64,000 nt of DNA, taken from Thalassospira lucentensis (GTDB lineage Bacteria > Pseudomonadota > Alphaproteobacteria > Rhodospirillales > Thalassospiraceae). The position numbers and the translations under genes are program-made. The stretch covers positions 248,001-312,000 of the forward strand of contig NZ_LPVY01000002.1 in assembly GCF_001613805.1 (NCBI RefSeq), given 5' to 3'. Below are positions 15,270-25,191 of the stretch, piece after piece. Numbering within the stretch: the first letter of the stretch is position 1; the number at the start of each line of letters is the position of its first letter. The notes beneath the pieces were generated by a model that was given only the letters and a program-made list of their open reading frames with translations, was not told where the DNA came from and searched no databases.

Positions 15270-16805
15270 TTACTGGCCAAGCTGTGTGGCGGGTATTTCA
15301 CCCAGCACAGCCCGGATGTAATCCGTGGTGTCAAACAACTGCGCTGCCGTGCCCTGCAGGTAATCCATGATCGGTGCGGCAAACACCGTCAGGGCAACAA
15401 GTGCACAAAGCATTCCGCAGGCGGCAACGATCGGAAGAACCGGCCAATTTGCCCCCTCGACCTCGATCACACCTTCGGCCGACGCACTTTTCCAGAACAG
15501 GACACTGCCTGCACGGCCAAAACCGACAATGCACATCAGCGACGTCACAAGAATGACTGACCAGATCCAGACAGACAGGTCGCTGTCACGTGCCGCATCA
15601 AGGATCATCAGCTTGCCGATAAAACCGCTAAGCGGCGGCATCCCGGCCATGGCGATGGCCGCAACAAAGAACAGAACCGCCAGAAGCCCCGATTGATGGA
15701 AAACCGGTGCCGTTTCAAGTTTGTCGCCATAGATGGCCCCCCGGCGTGACGCCACCAGATCACCGATCAGGAACAGGGCCGCCCCGGCAAAGGTCGAATG
15801 CAGCAGGTAATAAAGACCGGCCGAAATGCTTTCGGGCGTAAACAGCGCGATGGAAATCAAAAGCGTTCCCATCGATCCGATCACGGAAAACGCAATCAGG
15901 CCGTTCAGCCGCTTGGCCGCCAGAACCCCGATCATGCCAATCGCCAGTGTCACAATCGCCGCAGGCAGGATATAGGGCTGTGCGAGCCATGCCATATCAC
16001 CGGCATTTTCACCAAAGCCCAGCGAGTAAACGCGCAGGATCGAATAGGCACCGACCTTGGTCATGATGGCAAACAGGGCCGCCACCGGTGCCGGTGCATT
16101 GGCATAAGTCCCCGGCAGCCAGAAATGAACCGGCACCAAAGCCGCCTTCACACAGAACACCAGAAGCAGGATCAGCGCCCCGGCACGCAGTAACGCGGCA
16201 TCACCGGCGGCCACCTGCGGCACCTGAATGGCAAGATCGGCCATGTTCAGCGTTCCGGTTACGGCATATATCATGCCGACCCCGACCAGGAACAGGGTCG
16301 AACCCGTCAGGTTGATGACGATATACTGCATGCCCGCCTTAAGGCGTTCCGCCCCGGCACCATGCAGCATCAACCCATAGGATGCGATCAGCAGCACTTC
16401 GAAGAAAACGAACAGGTTGAACACGTCACCTGTCAAAAACGCACCATTGACCCCCATCAACTGGAACTGGAACAGGGCGTGGAAATGCTGGCCACGCTTG
16501 TCCCATTCGCTCGATGCAAACAGGATGACCCCAAGACCGAGGATCGAGGTCAGAAAGATCATCATCGCCGACAGGCGATCCAGTACGATCACGATCCCGA
16601 ACGGTGCCGGCCAGTCGCCAAGTGCGTACATTTCCGGGTTGTTTTTATTGGCAAAAATCACCAGCGACAGAGTGACCGCCACAAGGGCAACGGTCGAGGT
16701 GATCGAGAATATGCGCTGCAGAACAATGTCATGCCGAACCGCCAGAACAATCAGGGCGGCCATCACGGCAGGCAGCACAATGGGAACGACAATCCAGTGA
16801 CCCAT
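15270..16805 (-). CDS. mrpD: Na+/H+ antiporter subunit D (MrpD/PhaD)
   Basis: A 511-residue NADH-dehydrogenase-ND5/NuoM-like subunit with about 14 membrane segments. The family signature is present: VFFEVLLIASYGLMLHGAG with the conserved Glu in the fifth segment, and the KAALVPVHFWLPGTYANAPAPVAALFAIMTKVGAYSILR stretch with the Lys of the proton path and the broken helix. Initiation codon overlaps the mrpC stop by one base (TGATG). Proton-translocating core subunit together with MrpA. Confidence 0.96.
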   Translation of the reverse strand: MGHWIVVPIVLPAVMAALIVLAVRHDIVLQRIFSITSTVALVAVTLSLVIFANKNNPEMYALGDWPAPFGIVIVLDRLSAMMIFLTSILGLGVILFASSEWDKRGQHFHALFQFQLMGVNGAFLTGDVFNLFVFFEVLLIASYGLMLHGAGAERLKAGMQYIVINLTGSTLFLVGVGMIYAVTGTLNMADLAIQVPQVAAGDAALLRAGALILLLVFCVKAALVPVHFWLPGTYANAPAPVAALFAIMTKVGAYSILRVYSLGFGENAGDMAWLAQPYILPAAIVTLAIGMIGVLAAKRLNGLIAFSVIGSMGTLLISIALFTPESISAGLYYLLHSTFAGAALFLIGDLVASRRGAIYGDKLETAPVFHQSGLLAVLFFVAAIAMAGMPPLSGFIGKLMILDAARDSDLSVWIWSVILVTSLMCIVGFGRAGSVLFWKSASAEGVIEVEGANWPVLPIVAACGMLCALVALTVFAAPIMDYLQGTAAQLFDTTDYIRAVLGEIPATQLGQ

Positions 16806-17161
16806 CAGTTTTTGTCTCCTGCTTCGGAAGGCTCGCCAACCGGGCGACCGTCAACATGGTCATTACCGATTTCAAGATAGGCGCGGATTGACAGCACAAC
16901 GATAAGTGCGGTCATCCCGAACGAAATCACGATCGCTGTCAGGACAAGTGCCTGGGGCAGCGGATCGGTGTATTCCGTAACACCATCACGCAGGATTGGC
17001 GGCATATCGATGGTCAGGCGCCCCATGGCGAACAGGAAAACGTTCACCGCATAGGACAGAAGTGCCAGACCGATTACCACCGGGAAAGTACGACCACGCA
17101 GCAACATATAAGTGCCGCACATGGTCAGAAGCCCGATACTGCTTGCTACAAGAAACTCCAT
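16805..17161 (-). CDS. mrpC: Na+/H+ antiporter subunit C (MrpC/PhaC)
   Basis: A 118-residue NuoK-like subunit with three membrane helices (residues 3-20, 27-47, 72-94); PQALVLTAIVISFGMTALIVVLSIRAY is the family hallmark, matching the Glu/Ala-rich NuoK third helix. ATG 17161 begins the conserved MEFLVASSIGLLTMCGTYMLL; an upstream in-frame extension would run into the mrpAB gene. Four bases separate it from the mrpAB stop. Confidence 0.94.
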   Translation of the reverse strand: MEFLVASSIGLLTMCGTYMLLRGRTFPVVIGLALLSYAVNVFLFAMGRLTIDMPPILRDGVTEYTDPLPQALVLTAIVISFGMTALIVVLSIRAYLEIGNDHVDGRPVGEPSEAGDKN

Positions 17162-17165
17162 GATA

Positions 17166-20036
17166 TCAGGCCTCTTTCTCAGCTGTCGCGACCTGCTGGG
17201 CCGCGGCGGACGGATCATGGTCCATCGGCTCGGGATTGATGTCGACATGCTCGGCCATTCGTTCCACCTGCGACAGTTTGGCAAGGGCGAGGGTAACCGC
17301 CCCGACAACCGTCAGGAACACGCCAAGGTCAAAGCCCATGGCAGATGCCAGTTCAAATTCGCCGACAATCGGCAGATGAACATGGACAAAGCCACTGGTC
17401 AGGAACGGCAGCCCCGCCACCCAGGCCGAAAGACCTGTAATGGCCGCGGCAATCACGCCCAACCCGATCATGCCGTGATAATTGGCTTTCATGCGGTTCT
17501 GGGTCCAGCCAAAGCCCGACGCCATATACTGCATGACCAGCGCGACCGAAACGACCAGACCGGCGATAAAGCCACCGCCCGGTTCGTTATGGCCGCGCAG
17601 GAAGATGTAAACCCCCACCAGCAGCGCCAGCGGCAACATCACCCGCGTTGCAATGACCATCATCATCGGATGGCGATCAGCCGACCGGCGATTATCGACC
17701 ACCCAGCTTGCCAGACGTTTCGCCGCCTCACCCTGGGTAACCGTTTCAATCAGGGCAAAGATCGAAAGAGCGGCAATGCCAAGAACGATGATCTCGCCAA
17801 AGGTATCAAAACCGCGGAAATCGACGAGGATCACGTTGACCACGTTGGTTCCCCCGCCTTCGATTTTCGAATTGGCCAGATGATAGGCTGAAATCGAATT
17901 GGGCAATTCACGCGTCATGATCGCCCAGACAGCCCCGCCCATGCCAAGACCGGCCGCGATTGCAATGACCCAGTCGCGGAATTTGCGTCCAGGCTGGCTT
18001 TCCTTCGGGGTTTCCTTTGGCAGGATGTTCAGCGCCAGCAACATCAGGATGACCGTCACCACCTCGACCGAGATCTGCGTCAGGGCAAGATCAGGTGCCG
18101 ACAGATAGATAAAGCCAAGCGAGACGATCAAACCGATGACCCCCACCAGAAGCAGGGTCAGAAGCCGGTTGTGATGCATCGCGACCGCCGCGATACAGGT
18201 CCCGACCAGAAGCACCCAGCCAATGGCGGCGGGCGGTGAAACCGCCAGAAGTTCACGTGTGCCTGCGGTATGATCCGGTTCGGCATAGAACCCCGAAAGA
18301 CCGATGGCAATTGCGGCAAAGACCATGACCGCCAGATAGCGTTGCAGCGAACCGTTGTGCAGATTGTCCGATATCACACGGCAAAGCGCGACGACCTTGA
18401 CGATCAGGCAGTCAAACATGGCCTTGGCATCGGGCCGCGACAGGTTGGCCGTTACCGACATCAAACCGCCATGGCGCAGCAAAAGCAACGCACCGCCGAT
18501 AAGGGCAATCGTGCTCATGGCAAGTGCCGGAGTCAGACCGTGCCAAAGTGCCAGATAATAGTCCGGAAGGTTCCCGCCCGTAACCGCATTGGACGTGGCC
18601 GCCACCAGCGGCCCGGCAATTGCCGCCGGGAACAGGCCGATCAGAACCACAAGAACCGTCAGGAATGCGGGCGGTGCCCACATGCCAAAGGGCGGATCAT
18701 GGGGGTGATGGGGCAGTTCATCACGGGTTTTGCCAAACCAGACATGGAAGATAAAGCGCAGCGAATAAGCAACCGAGAACAGCGCGCCAACAGTCGCCAG
18801 CAACGGCACGATCCAGTTCTGATCAAGCCAGACGGTATGCCATGCTTCTTCCAGCATCATTTCCTTGGACAGGAACCCGTTTAACGGAATGATCCCGGCC
18901 ATCGATGCGGCCGAAATGATCCCGATGGTCCCGGCAATCGGCATCAGGTTCAGCAACCCGCCCAGACGGCGAATATCGCGCGTCCCGGTTTCATGGTCGA
19001 TGATCCCGGCGGTCATGAACAGGGCCGCCTTGAAGGTCGCATGGTTGATGATATGAAACACGCCCGCAACGGCGGCCATCGGCGTACCGAAACCAAACAG
19101 CATGGTCACAAGACCAAGGTGGCTGACCGTGGAATAGGCCAGAAGCCCCTTAAGATCATGTTTGAAGATCGCAATCCATGCGCCCAGCACCATGGTCACA
19201 AGACCCGCGGTCGCAACGATATAGAACCATTCCGGCGTTCCCGACAGAACCGGCCACATGCGCGCCATCAAAAAGATGCCCGCCTTGACCATGGTTGCCG
19301 AATGCAGATAGGCCGAAACCGGTGTCGGCGCGGCCATGGCATGCGGCAGCCAGAAATGGAACGGGAACTGTGCGGATTTGGTAAAGCAGCCCAAAAGGAT
19401 CAGAACAAGGGCTGGCACATAAAGCGGTGACGCCTGGATCAGATCGGCATTTTGCAGGATCACCGTCAGATCATAGGACCCGACGATATTTCCAAGGATC
19501 AGCATCCCGGCAATCATCGCAAGCCCGCCTGCCCCGGTCACGGTCAGCGCCATACGCGCGCCCTGTCGACCTTCGGGCAGATGTTTCCAGTAACCGATCA
19601 GAAGGAAGGATGACAGCGACGTCAGTTCCCAGAAAATCAGCAGAAGCAGAATGTTGTCCGACAGAACAATGCCGACCATCGCGCCCTGAAACAAAAGCAG
19701 GAACACATAGAACCGCCCCATCGGATCGTCTTTCGACAGATAGAAACGGGCATAAATGATGATCAGCAGACCAATCCCGAGGATCAGGGTCGCAAACAGC
19801 AATCCCAGACCATCAAGGAAGAAGGTCACGTTCAATCCCAGTTCGGTCAGCCATTCATAGCGGACCTGAAACACTTCGCCGCCAATAACGGCGGGTGCCT
19901 TGGCGATAAGCAGGATCAGGGCAAGCAGCGTGACCGAGCCGGTTGCTGTGGCGCACGCATTGCGCCCGGCCCTGATCATGACGGCGGGTAACACCGCCCC
20001 AAGGAAGGGAAGCAAAACAATGAGGGTGAGACTCAT
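17166..20036 (-). CDS. mrpA: Fused Na+/H+ antiporter subunit A-B (MrpAB/PhaAB)
   Basis: A 956-residue polytopic protein joining MrpA (residues 1 to about 790, NuoL-like, with FWELTSLSSFLLIGYW and KSAQFPFHFWLPHAMAAPTPVSAYLHSATMVKAG) to MrpB (about 795-940, MLPLALLVGVYIFLRGHNEPGGGFIAGLVVSVALVMQYMA). The short MrpA C-terminal module (LISPEVVTVILMLLAL-type helix, here ISVEVVTVILMLLALNILP) lies between. A fused AB subunit is the arrangement of group 2 Mrp systems such as the rhizobial Pha, which serve pH and salt adaptation. The ribosome-binding site AAGGG lies 8 bases before ATG 20036. First gene of the operon; the promoter must lie in 20037-20215. Confidence 0.96.
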   Translation of the reverse strand: MSLTLIVLLPFLGAVLPAVMIRAGRNACATATGSVTLLALILLIAKAPAVIGGEVFQVRYEWLTELGLNVTFFLDGLGLLFATLILGIGLLIIIYARFYLSKDDPMGRFYVFLLLFQGAMVGIVLSDNILLLLIFWELTSLSSFLLIGYWKHLPEGRQGARMALTVTGAGGLAMIAGMLILGNIVGSYDLTVILQNADLIQASPLYVPALVLILLGCFTKSAQFPFHFWLPHAMAAPTPVSAYLHSATMVKAGIFLMARMWPVLSGTPEWFYIVATAGLVTMVLGAWIAIFKHDLKGLLAYSTVSHLGLVTMLFGFGTPMAAVAGVFHIINHATFKAALFMTAGIIDHETGTRDIRRLGGLLNLMPIAGTIGIISAASMAGIIPLNGFLSKEMMLEEAWHTVWLDQNWIVPLLATVGALFSVAYSLRFIFHVWFGKTRDELPHHPHDPPFGMWAPPAFLTVLVVLIGLFPAAIAGPLVAATSNAVTGGNLPDYYLALWHGLTPALAMSTIALIGGALLLLRHGGLMSVTANLSRPDAKAMFDCLIVKVVALCRVISDNLHNGSLQRYLAVMVFAAIAIGLSGFYAEPDHTAGTRELLAVSPPAAIGWVLLVGTCIAAVAMHHNRLLTLLLVGVIGLIVSLGFIYLSAPDLALTQISVEVVTVILMLLALNILPKETPKESQPGRKFRDWVIAIAAGLGMGGAVWAIMTRELPNSISAYHLANSKIEGGGTNVVNVILVDFRGFDTFGEIIVLGIAALSIFALIETVTQGEAAKRLASWVVDNRRSADRHPMMMVIATRVMLPLALLVGVYIFLRGHNEPGGGFIAGLVVSVALVMQYMASGFGWTQNRMKANYHGMIGLGVIAAAITGLSAWVAGLPFLTSGFVHVHLPIVGEFELASAMGFDLGVFLTVVGAVTLALAKLSQVERMAEHVDINPEPMDHDPSAAAQQVATAEKEA

Positions 20037-20215
20037 GAAAGACCCTTATATTTGGAAAACGCCGCAACGCCCCCAACGCGCAACAGCAAGAAAATTCTGG
20101 CAGAAAGTAATATTTGTGCTGAAAATGGTCAAGAAAACCCAAACGGCGCATTTTTTTGCCTTCAGGTTGTCAAGTGATGCGGATCACCGACTCTTTTCGC
20201 TATTCCGGCTCAAAA

Positions 20216-21424
20216 CTATCGCCGTCCTCCCGCCAGTCGGATGGCTTCGGGCATGTTGCGCAATCGTCCCATGGCGATAAAGCCCAGTAATGGCCCCACC
20301 GCCAGCATGGCAAACGCCCCCCACCAGCCAAAACCATCGGCAATCACCGGCACCAGATGGATCGATCCAAGGGCAATAAGAAAGCCGATGGCATTTTGCA
20401 TGGTCAGCGCCGTTCCCACCTGATGGGGATCAGCCAGTTCGATCACGCAGGATGAAAATTGCGCAGAATCGGCAATCACCGAAATGCCCCAGACAATACA
20501 GACGACAATCAGGATCGGGACCGACGCATCGCCAAGCGCCCCGGCAACAAGGGCGCAGATACCACTGACCGCCATTGCGGCCATGGTCACCGTCGTCCGC
20601 CCGATCCGGTCCGCCAGCAAACCACCCGCAAGACTTCCGAACGCGCCGATACCAACAATCGCAAATGTCAGAAGCGCCGCCCAGATACCGGGATTATCAA
20701 ATTCCCGCCCGGAAAGCGCCCCATACAGGAACAACCCGATCCAGCCCCACATGGCATACAGTTCCCACATATGCCCGAAATACCCGTAGCAGGCATGGCG
20801 CAGGGGTTTGTTCGACCATATCTGCCCAACCATACGCGGATCAAATCGCGGGGATTTTCCCGGCGTCCCGCCCAGCTTGACAAACAGGATCGCCACACCG
20901 GCGATATAAGCCGAAATACTGGCGATCACGATCACCATTCGCCAGTCAAGCGGCACTGCCACGGCAAACAGATGCGGCAGGGCCGACCCCATGGTCAATG
21001 CACCGACCAGCAACCCGACCAGAAATCCCGTATCGCCGCGTGACCAGGTCGCGACCATTTTCATGCCGATGGGATAAATCCCTGCCATGCAGACCCCGGT
21101 AATCAGGCGAAGCCCGATCACAACCACCCCGTCGACCGGCACGGTCAGGATCAGAAGATTGGCGGTCGCGGCAATCAATGCGGATGCCGCCCAGAAACGC
21201 CTTGGTTCAACCCGGTCGGCCAGACCGAAAAACGCGCTGATCAAAGTGCCCAGTACAAACCCCAGCAAGACCGAACTGGTAAACAGGGATGATTGCACCG
21301 CCCCCAGATCAAACTCGGCCCGCAATTGCGGCAATACCGCCGTTGCCGAAAACCACAGCGCAAGTGCCATCAACTGGCAAATCGTGATCATGCCAACGGC
21401 AAATGGTTTGCCTGCCTGCGCCAT
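20216..21424 (-). CDS. Major facilitator superfamily transporter
   Basis: A 402-residue protein with twelve predicted membrane segments. It has the MFS loop 2-3 signature in modified form (GLADRVEPRRFWAAS, residues about 67-81) and the related LLADRIGRTTVTMAAM in the second half. Substrate unknown; the family includes multidrug and small-molecule permeases and the sequence gives no more. ATG 21424 follows AGGGGAAAGC; an in-frame ATG six codons upstream is less well placed. Separate from the mrp genes (180 bases) and from the liv operon, which ends with a terminator in between. Confidence 0.88.
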   Translation of the reverse strand: MAQAGKPFAVGMITICQLMALALWFSATAVLPQLRAEFDLGAVQSSLFTSSVLLGFVLGTLISAFFGLADRVEPRRFWAASALIAATANLLILTVPVDGVVVIGLRLITGVCMAGIYPIGMKMVATWSRGDTGFLVGLLVGALTMGSALPHLFAVAVPLDWRMVIVIASISAYIAGVAILFVKLGGTPGKSPRFDPRMVGQIWSNKPLRHACYGYFGHMWELYAMWGWIGLFLYGALSGREFDNPGIWAALLTFAIVGIGAFGSLAGGLLADRIGRTTVTMAAMAVSGICALVAGALGDASVPILIVVCIVWGISVIADSAQFSSCVIELADPHQVGTALTMQNAIGFLIALGSIHLVPVIADGFGWWGAFAMLAVGPLLGFIAMGRLRNMPEAIRLAGGRR

Positions 21425-21503
21425 GCTTTCCCCTGTAATCATTCAAATTTATGCGCCATCATACATTGCCAAAGGGCAATGACCAGTGGCCCATGCACAA
21501 AAC

Positions 21504-21536
21504 AAAAAAATGCCGCCCGAACAAAGCCGGACGGCA
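21504..21536 (-). terminator. Intrinsic terminator of the liv-ligase operon
   Basis: Stem TGCCGCCCG (21511-21519) / CGGACGGCA (21528-21536), one mismatch, 8-nt loop; on the minus strand it is followed by T7 (21504-21510) and more T. About 95 bases after the ligase stop codon. Confidence 0.85.
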
Positions 21537-21629
21537 CCAAGTTTCCCGAGCGGGAATGAAACGGGTAGATACCTTTTCGCAGTATCGGTCCCGTGACGGG
21601 ACAACTGCAAAAAGGGTTCTGGCGGCCGC

Positions 21630-22901
21630 TCAGGAATAGTCGCGCTGGTCGTCGATCACCTTGCCATCATTGGGCAGACTGCCCGGTGTTGCGATTTCGA
21701 CCCTGCCGCGCAGCTTGCAGATCGAATGCAGGCTATCCATCACCGCATCGGCACTGAACCCGGCGGCATCGGTTTCACAGGCGAGCGTCATGACATCGAC
21801 ATCGTTTTCACGGGTCACAATCAGGCGTGCCATGCCGATATCCGCATGGCGTTTGACGACCTCGGCAATCTGGTGGGGATGGACAAACATGCCTTTGACC
21901 TTGGTGGTCTGATCCGCACGGCCCATCCAGCCCTTGATACGCATATTGGTCCGCCCGCACGGGCTTGGCCCCGATGCAATCGCCGAAAGATCACCGGTGG
22001 CAAACCGGATCAGAGGATAATCCATATTAAGGCTGGTAACGACGACCTCGCCCACCTCGCCCTCGGCTACCGGGTTGCCGGTACCGGGACGCACGATTTC
22101 AAGGATGATGTCCTCGGCAACGATCATCCCGCTTTTGGCATCGCTTTCATAGGCAATCAGGCCCAGATCGGCACTGGCATAACATTGCAGCATGGCAACA
22201 CCGCGTTCGGCAAACCAGTCGCGCAATGACGGCGGCAATGCCTCGCCCGACACAAGCGCACGGGTGATGGATGAAACATCCCCGCCCAGTTCGTCGGCCT
22301 TTTCCATCAGGATTTTCAAAAACGACGGTGTTCCGGAATAGCCGGTCGGTTTCAGGTCGGTGATCGCCTTGATCTGGGCTTCGGTCTGGCCAACACCGGC
22401 CGGAATGACGGCGCAGCCGCACGCACGTGCGCCACTGTCAAAAATGAAGCCGCCCGGTGTCAGGTGATAGGACAGGCAGTTATGAATGATGTCGCCCGGC
22501 CGGAACCCGGCAGCAAAAAACGCGCGCCCCATCCGCCACCAGTCATCACCCTTGCCTTCGGGATCGTAAATCGGCCCCGGGCTTTGGAAAATACGGCCAA
22601 GGGCCGGCACCGGTGTTGCATTCAACCCGGCAAAGGGCGGATTTTTCGCCTGCATGGCGATCAGGTCGGATTTGCGCGTCACCGGCAGTTTTGCCAGTGC
22701 CTCGCGACTGTTGACCGACTGCGGATCAACCCCTTCAAGGATACGGCCAAACCCGGCGGCCTTGCTTTTTGCGTGATGAACAACCCGTGGCAATGCCGCC
22801 ATCAAACCGGTTTCACGGTCTTTGGGGCTACGGGTTTCACTGGCGTCAAAGAAGGTATTAAGCATGGTGGCCGGGTCCGTTTTCTGGTCGTTACAAGGCA
22901 C
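21630..22901 (-). CDS. Phenylacetate-CoA ligase-like adenylate-forming enzyme (PaaK family)
   Basis: A 423-residue enzyme of the PaaK branch: adenylation motif GYSGTPSFLKILMEKADELGG (P-loop-like region, residues about 180-205), YASADLGLIAYES (A5, residues about 235-250), IRFATGDLSAI (A7) and a C-terminal lobe beginning WMGRADQTTKVKGMFVHPHQIAEVV. Such enzymes join aryl- or alkyl-carboxylic acids to CoA via an acyl-AMP. The substrate cannot be assigned. The start is a GTG at 22901, nine bases after the livF stop; an in-frame ATG at residue 13 is an alternative. It is the last gene of the LIV-type transporter operon, and one of two CoA ligases in it. Confidence 0.87.
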   Translation of the reverse strand: MPCNDQKTDPATMLNTFFDASETRSPKDRETGLMAALPRVVHHAKSKAAGFGRILEGVDPQSVNSREALAKLPVTRKSDLIAMQAKNPPFAGLNATPVPALGRIFQSPGPIYDPEGKGDDWWRMGRAFFAAGFRPGDIIHNCLSYHLTPGGFIFDSGARACGCAVIPAGVGQTEAQIKAITDLKPTGYSGTPSFLKILMEKADELGGDVSSITRALVSGEALPPSLRDWFAERGVAMLQCYASADLGLIAYESDAKSGMIVAEDIILEIVRPGTGNPVAEGEVGEVVVTSLNMDYPLIRFATGDLSAIASGPSPCGRTNMRIKGWMGRADQTTKVKGMFVHPHQIAEVVKRHADIGMARLIVTRENDVDVMTLACETDAAGFSADAVMDSLHSICKLRGRVEIATPGSLPNDGKVIDDQRDYS

Positions 22902-22910
22902 AGGCGCGTG

Positions 22911-23732
22911 TTAAAGCCAACGCTTGCGACGTTTGTACGATTTGATGTTCTTGAAGCTCTTGCGGTCTTCCGAACCGCCGCCAAGATAGAATTCCTTGAC
23001 GTCTTCGTTGTTCAGAAGCTCGTCACGGGTGCCATCCAGAACCACCTTGCCGCTTTCCATGATGTAACCGTAATCGGCAACCTTCAGCGCAAAATTGGCG
23101 TTCTGTTCAACGATCAGCATGGTGATGCCCTGCTCGCGGTTGATCTTTTCGATGATCCCGAACACTTCCTTCACCAGCAAGGGTGACAGACCCATCGAAG
23201 GTTCATCAAGCAAAATCATTTTCGGACGCGCCATCAGCGACCGGCCAATCGCCAGCATCTGCTGTTCCCCGCCTGACAAATAACCGGCAAGCCCGGTGCG
23301 TTCGCGCAGACGCGGGAAATATTCAAACACCATGTCGATATCGTCCTTAACGCCCTTGTCCTTGCGGGTATAGGCGCCAAGCCGCAGGTTTTCGACACAG
23401 GTCATGTCTTCGATGATGCGGCGGCCTTCCATGACCTGAAACAGGCCGGAACGCACGATATCCTCGGGGCTGCCATTGGCGATCTGCTGCCCCATGAAAT
23501 TGATGTCACCACGGGTAACCTTGCCATCCTCGGTCTTGAGCAAACCCGAAATGGCCTTAAGCGTGGTCGATTTCCCGGCCCCGTTCGGGCCCAGAAGGGT
23601 CACGATCTTGCCCTGCGGAACTTCAAGCGATACCCCGCGCAGCACAAGGATCACCTCGTCATACACGACTTCGATATTGTTGACCGACAGCAACGGTTCT
23701 GCGGTTTCGATCTTGCGGGCGGGCTCTGACAT
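22911..23732 (-). CDS. livF: LIV-type ABC transporter ATP-binding protein (LivF-like)
   Basis: A 273-residue ABC ATPase: Walker A GPNGAGKST, Q-loop QVMEGRRI, signature LSGGEQQMLAIGRSL, Walker B MILLDEPSMGLSP, and the H-loop region LIVEQNANFAL (Glu-Gln in place of His, as is usual in LivF). The branched-chain amino acid family signature at the C terminus is followed by a basic, unusual 25-residue tail rich in Lys and Arg. ATG 23732 follows AAGGGG with a 5-base spacing. Powers uptake together with LivG through LivH and LivM. Confidence 0.92.
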   Translation of the reverse strand: MSEPARKIETAEPLLSVNNIEVVYDEVILVLRGVSLEVPQGKIVTLLGPNGAGKSTTLKAISGLLKTEDGKVTRGDINFMGQQIANGSPEDIVRSGLFQVMEGRRIIEDMTCVENLRLGAYTRKDKGVKDDIDMVFEYFPRLRERTGLAGYLSGGEQQMLAIGRSLMARPKMILLDEPSMGLSPLLVKEVFGIIEKINREQGITMLIVEQNANFALKVADYGYIMESGKVVLDGTRDELLNNEDVKEFYLGGGSEDRKSFKNIKSYKRRKRWL

Positions 23733-23762
23733 GGTGTCCCCTTCAATCACGTTCTGATTACA

Positions 23763-23821
23763 TCTCCCGGCGCCGGGGCGGGCGCGCTTTTCGCCACCCC
23801 GCCCCGAACACCTTCGGGAGA
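23763..23821 (-). other. Intercistronic stem-loop after the binding-protein gene
   Basis: Nested hairpin: outer arms TCTCCCG (23763-23769) / CGGGAGA (23815-23821), inner arms CGGGGCGGG (23774-23782) / CCCGCCCCG (23798-23806). It lies between the substrate-binding protein and livF and has no T-run, which fits a messenger-stabilising or partly attenuating structure. Confidence 0.65.
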
Positions 23822-23842
23822 CAGCCGTCTTCTGACTACGAC

Positions 23843-25081
23843 TTAATAGCCGAGCCAGTCGTCACGACGCGGCAGGGTTACCGTGGTCAGTTTTTCGACC
23901 GTCGGCTCTCCGCCCTTGGCACTGCCGTTATAGATATTCACGGTGTTGATGCCGCGATGATCTTCGGCCGTCCAGGTTGCCGGCATGCAGACACCTTCAA
24001 GACCTTTCGGCACCCAGTCGGTGCGGGCATACATCCCGGCCTTGATGTTTTCGCCGGTGATGCCGCCATTGGCCTTGGCCCATTCCATGGCTTCTTTCAT
24101 GTAATAGACCGAGCAAATGCCGCGGATATAGTGGTGCGTACGGAACTGCTCGCCCGAGCTGTCCGACATTTTCGAGATTTCACGCACCAGTTCCATGCCC
24201 GGTACGCCCTCGTCGGTCCAGAAGCTGGTCATGGCCGGGAAGACATAGTTTTCAACATCGCCGATGGTTTTCAGCGTTTCAAAGTCACCCGCCCAGATAT
24301 TGGCGAGCCATTTCGGGGACGCGCCAACCGTGTCACACGATTTCACCAGCGAAACCACCGACGGGCCGAGGTTGCCAAGATACCCATAATTGGTTCCGGC
24401 TTCCTTGATCGTCAGGCACTGCGCCTTGAAATCGCCCGGCTTCATCGAAACAACAACCGGCTCGGTCACTTCAAAACCAAGTTCGGTCGCGTATTCCGCA
24501 CAGGCTTCTTTGGGGGCGTTCGGATACGGGTGGTTATCCCCGATATGCGAGAATACCGGCTTGCCAGAACCACCCGATGTTTTCCAGTCTTCGGCAGCCC
24601 ACTGAACCATTGCACGGCAGGCATCGGAATAGGATGCGCCATAGAAGAAGTTATAGGGGGCCGGTTTTGCGGTTTTCGGGTTTTTCGCGGTCGGATCGGT
24701 CAGATGGCCGGAATAGGATGCGGAATAGACCGGCACCTTGTCCTGGGCCACAAAGCTGATCAGGGCTTCGGTATCGCCCGTGCCCCAGCCCTGCATGGCG
24801 ACCATTTCATTGCGCGAACGCCATTTTTTATAGTTCGCAATGGCCTGCGGCACCTTGTAGGCGTAATCGACCGATTCAGAATCCAGAACCGTGCCGTCAA
24901 TCCCGCCATGGGTGTTGACATAAGACAGTGCATCGCGAACCCCGTCGGCATAAAACTTGCCGATGAAGCCGGTGGCACCGGTGATATCCATCAGATGGCC
25001 GACGAATACTTCGTCTGCCTTGGCTGCCGTTACCGACAGGCCGGTTGCAACCATCGCGGTTGCAGCAATCAGTCTTTTCAT
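23843..25081 (-). CDS. LIV-type ABC transporter periplasmic binding protein
   Basis: A 412-residue Leu/Ile/Val-binding-type protein. The signal peptide is MKRLIAATAMVATGLSVTAAKA, cut before DEV. The mature part opens with VGHLMDITGATGFIGKFYADGVRDALSYVNTHGGIDG, the first lobe of this fold. ATG 25081 is chosen because AGGGAG lies 8 bases upstream and because it gives the signal peptide; in-frame codons further upstream (to 25351) overlap livM and are not real. Ligand unknown: the branch is the one frequently found in operons with acyl-CoA ligases, so an aromatic or short-chain carboxylate is a better guess than an amino acid. Confidence 0.92.
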   Translation of the reverse strand: MKRLIAATAMVATGLSVTAAKADEVFVGHLMDITGATGFIGKFYADGVRDALSYVNTHGGIDGTVLDSESVDYAYKVPQAIANYKKWRSRNEMVAMQGWGTGDTEALISFVAQDKVPVYSASYSGHLTDPTAKNPKTAKPAPYNFFYGASYSDACRAMVQWAAEDWKTSGGSGKPVFSHIGDNHPYPNAPKEACAEYATELGFEVTEPVVVSMKPGDFKAQCLTIKEAGTNYGYLGNLGPSVVSLVKSCDTVGASPKWLANIWAGDFETLKTIGDVENYVFPAMTSFWTDEGVPGMELVREISKMSDSSGEQFRTHHYIRGICSVYYMKEAMEWAKANGGITGENIKAGMYARTDWVPKGLEGVCMPATWTAEDHRGINTVNIYNGSAKGGEPTVEKLTTVTLPRRDDWLGY

Positions 25082-25191
25082 CACGACGTCTCCCTTGGAC
25101 GTTTTCATCAACGATATAGCCTCCCGGTCTCCCCCGATTTTGATCCTGCCCCTTTTGTGTTTTTTAGCGGGGCGGGTTTCGGCGGTAATTA

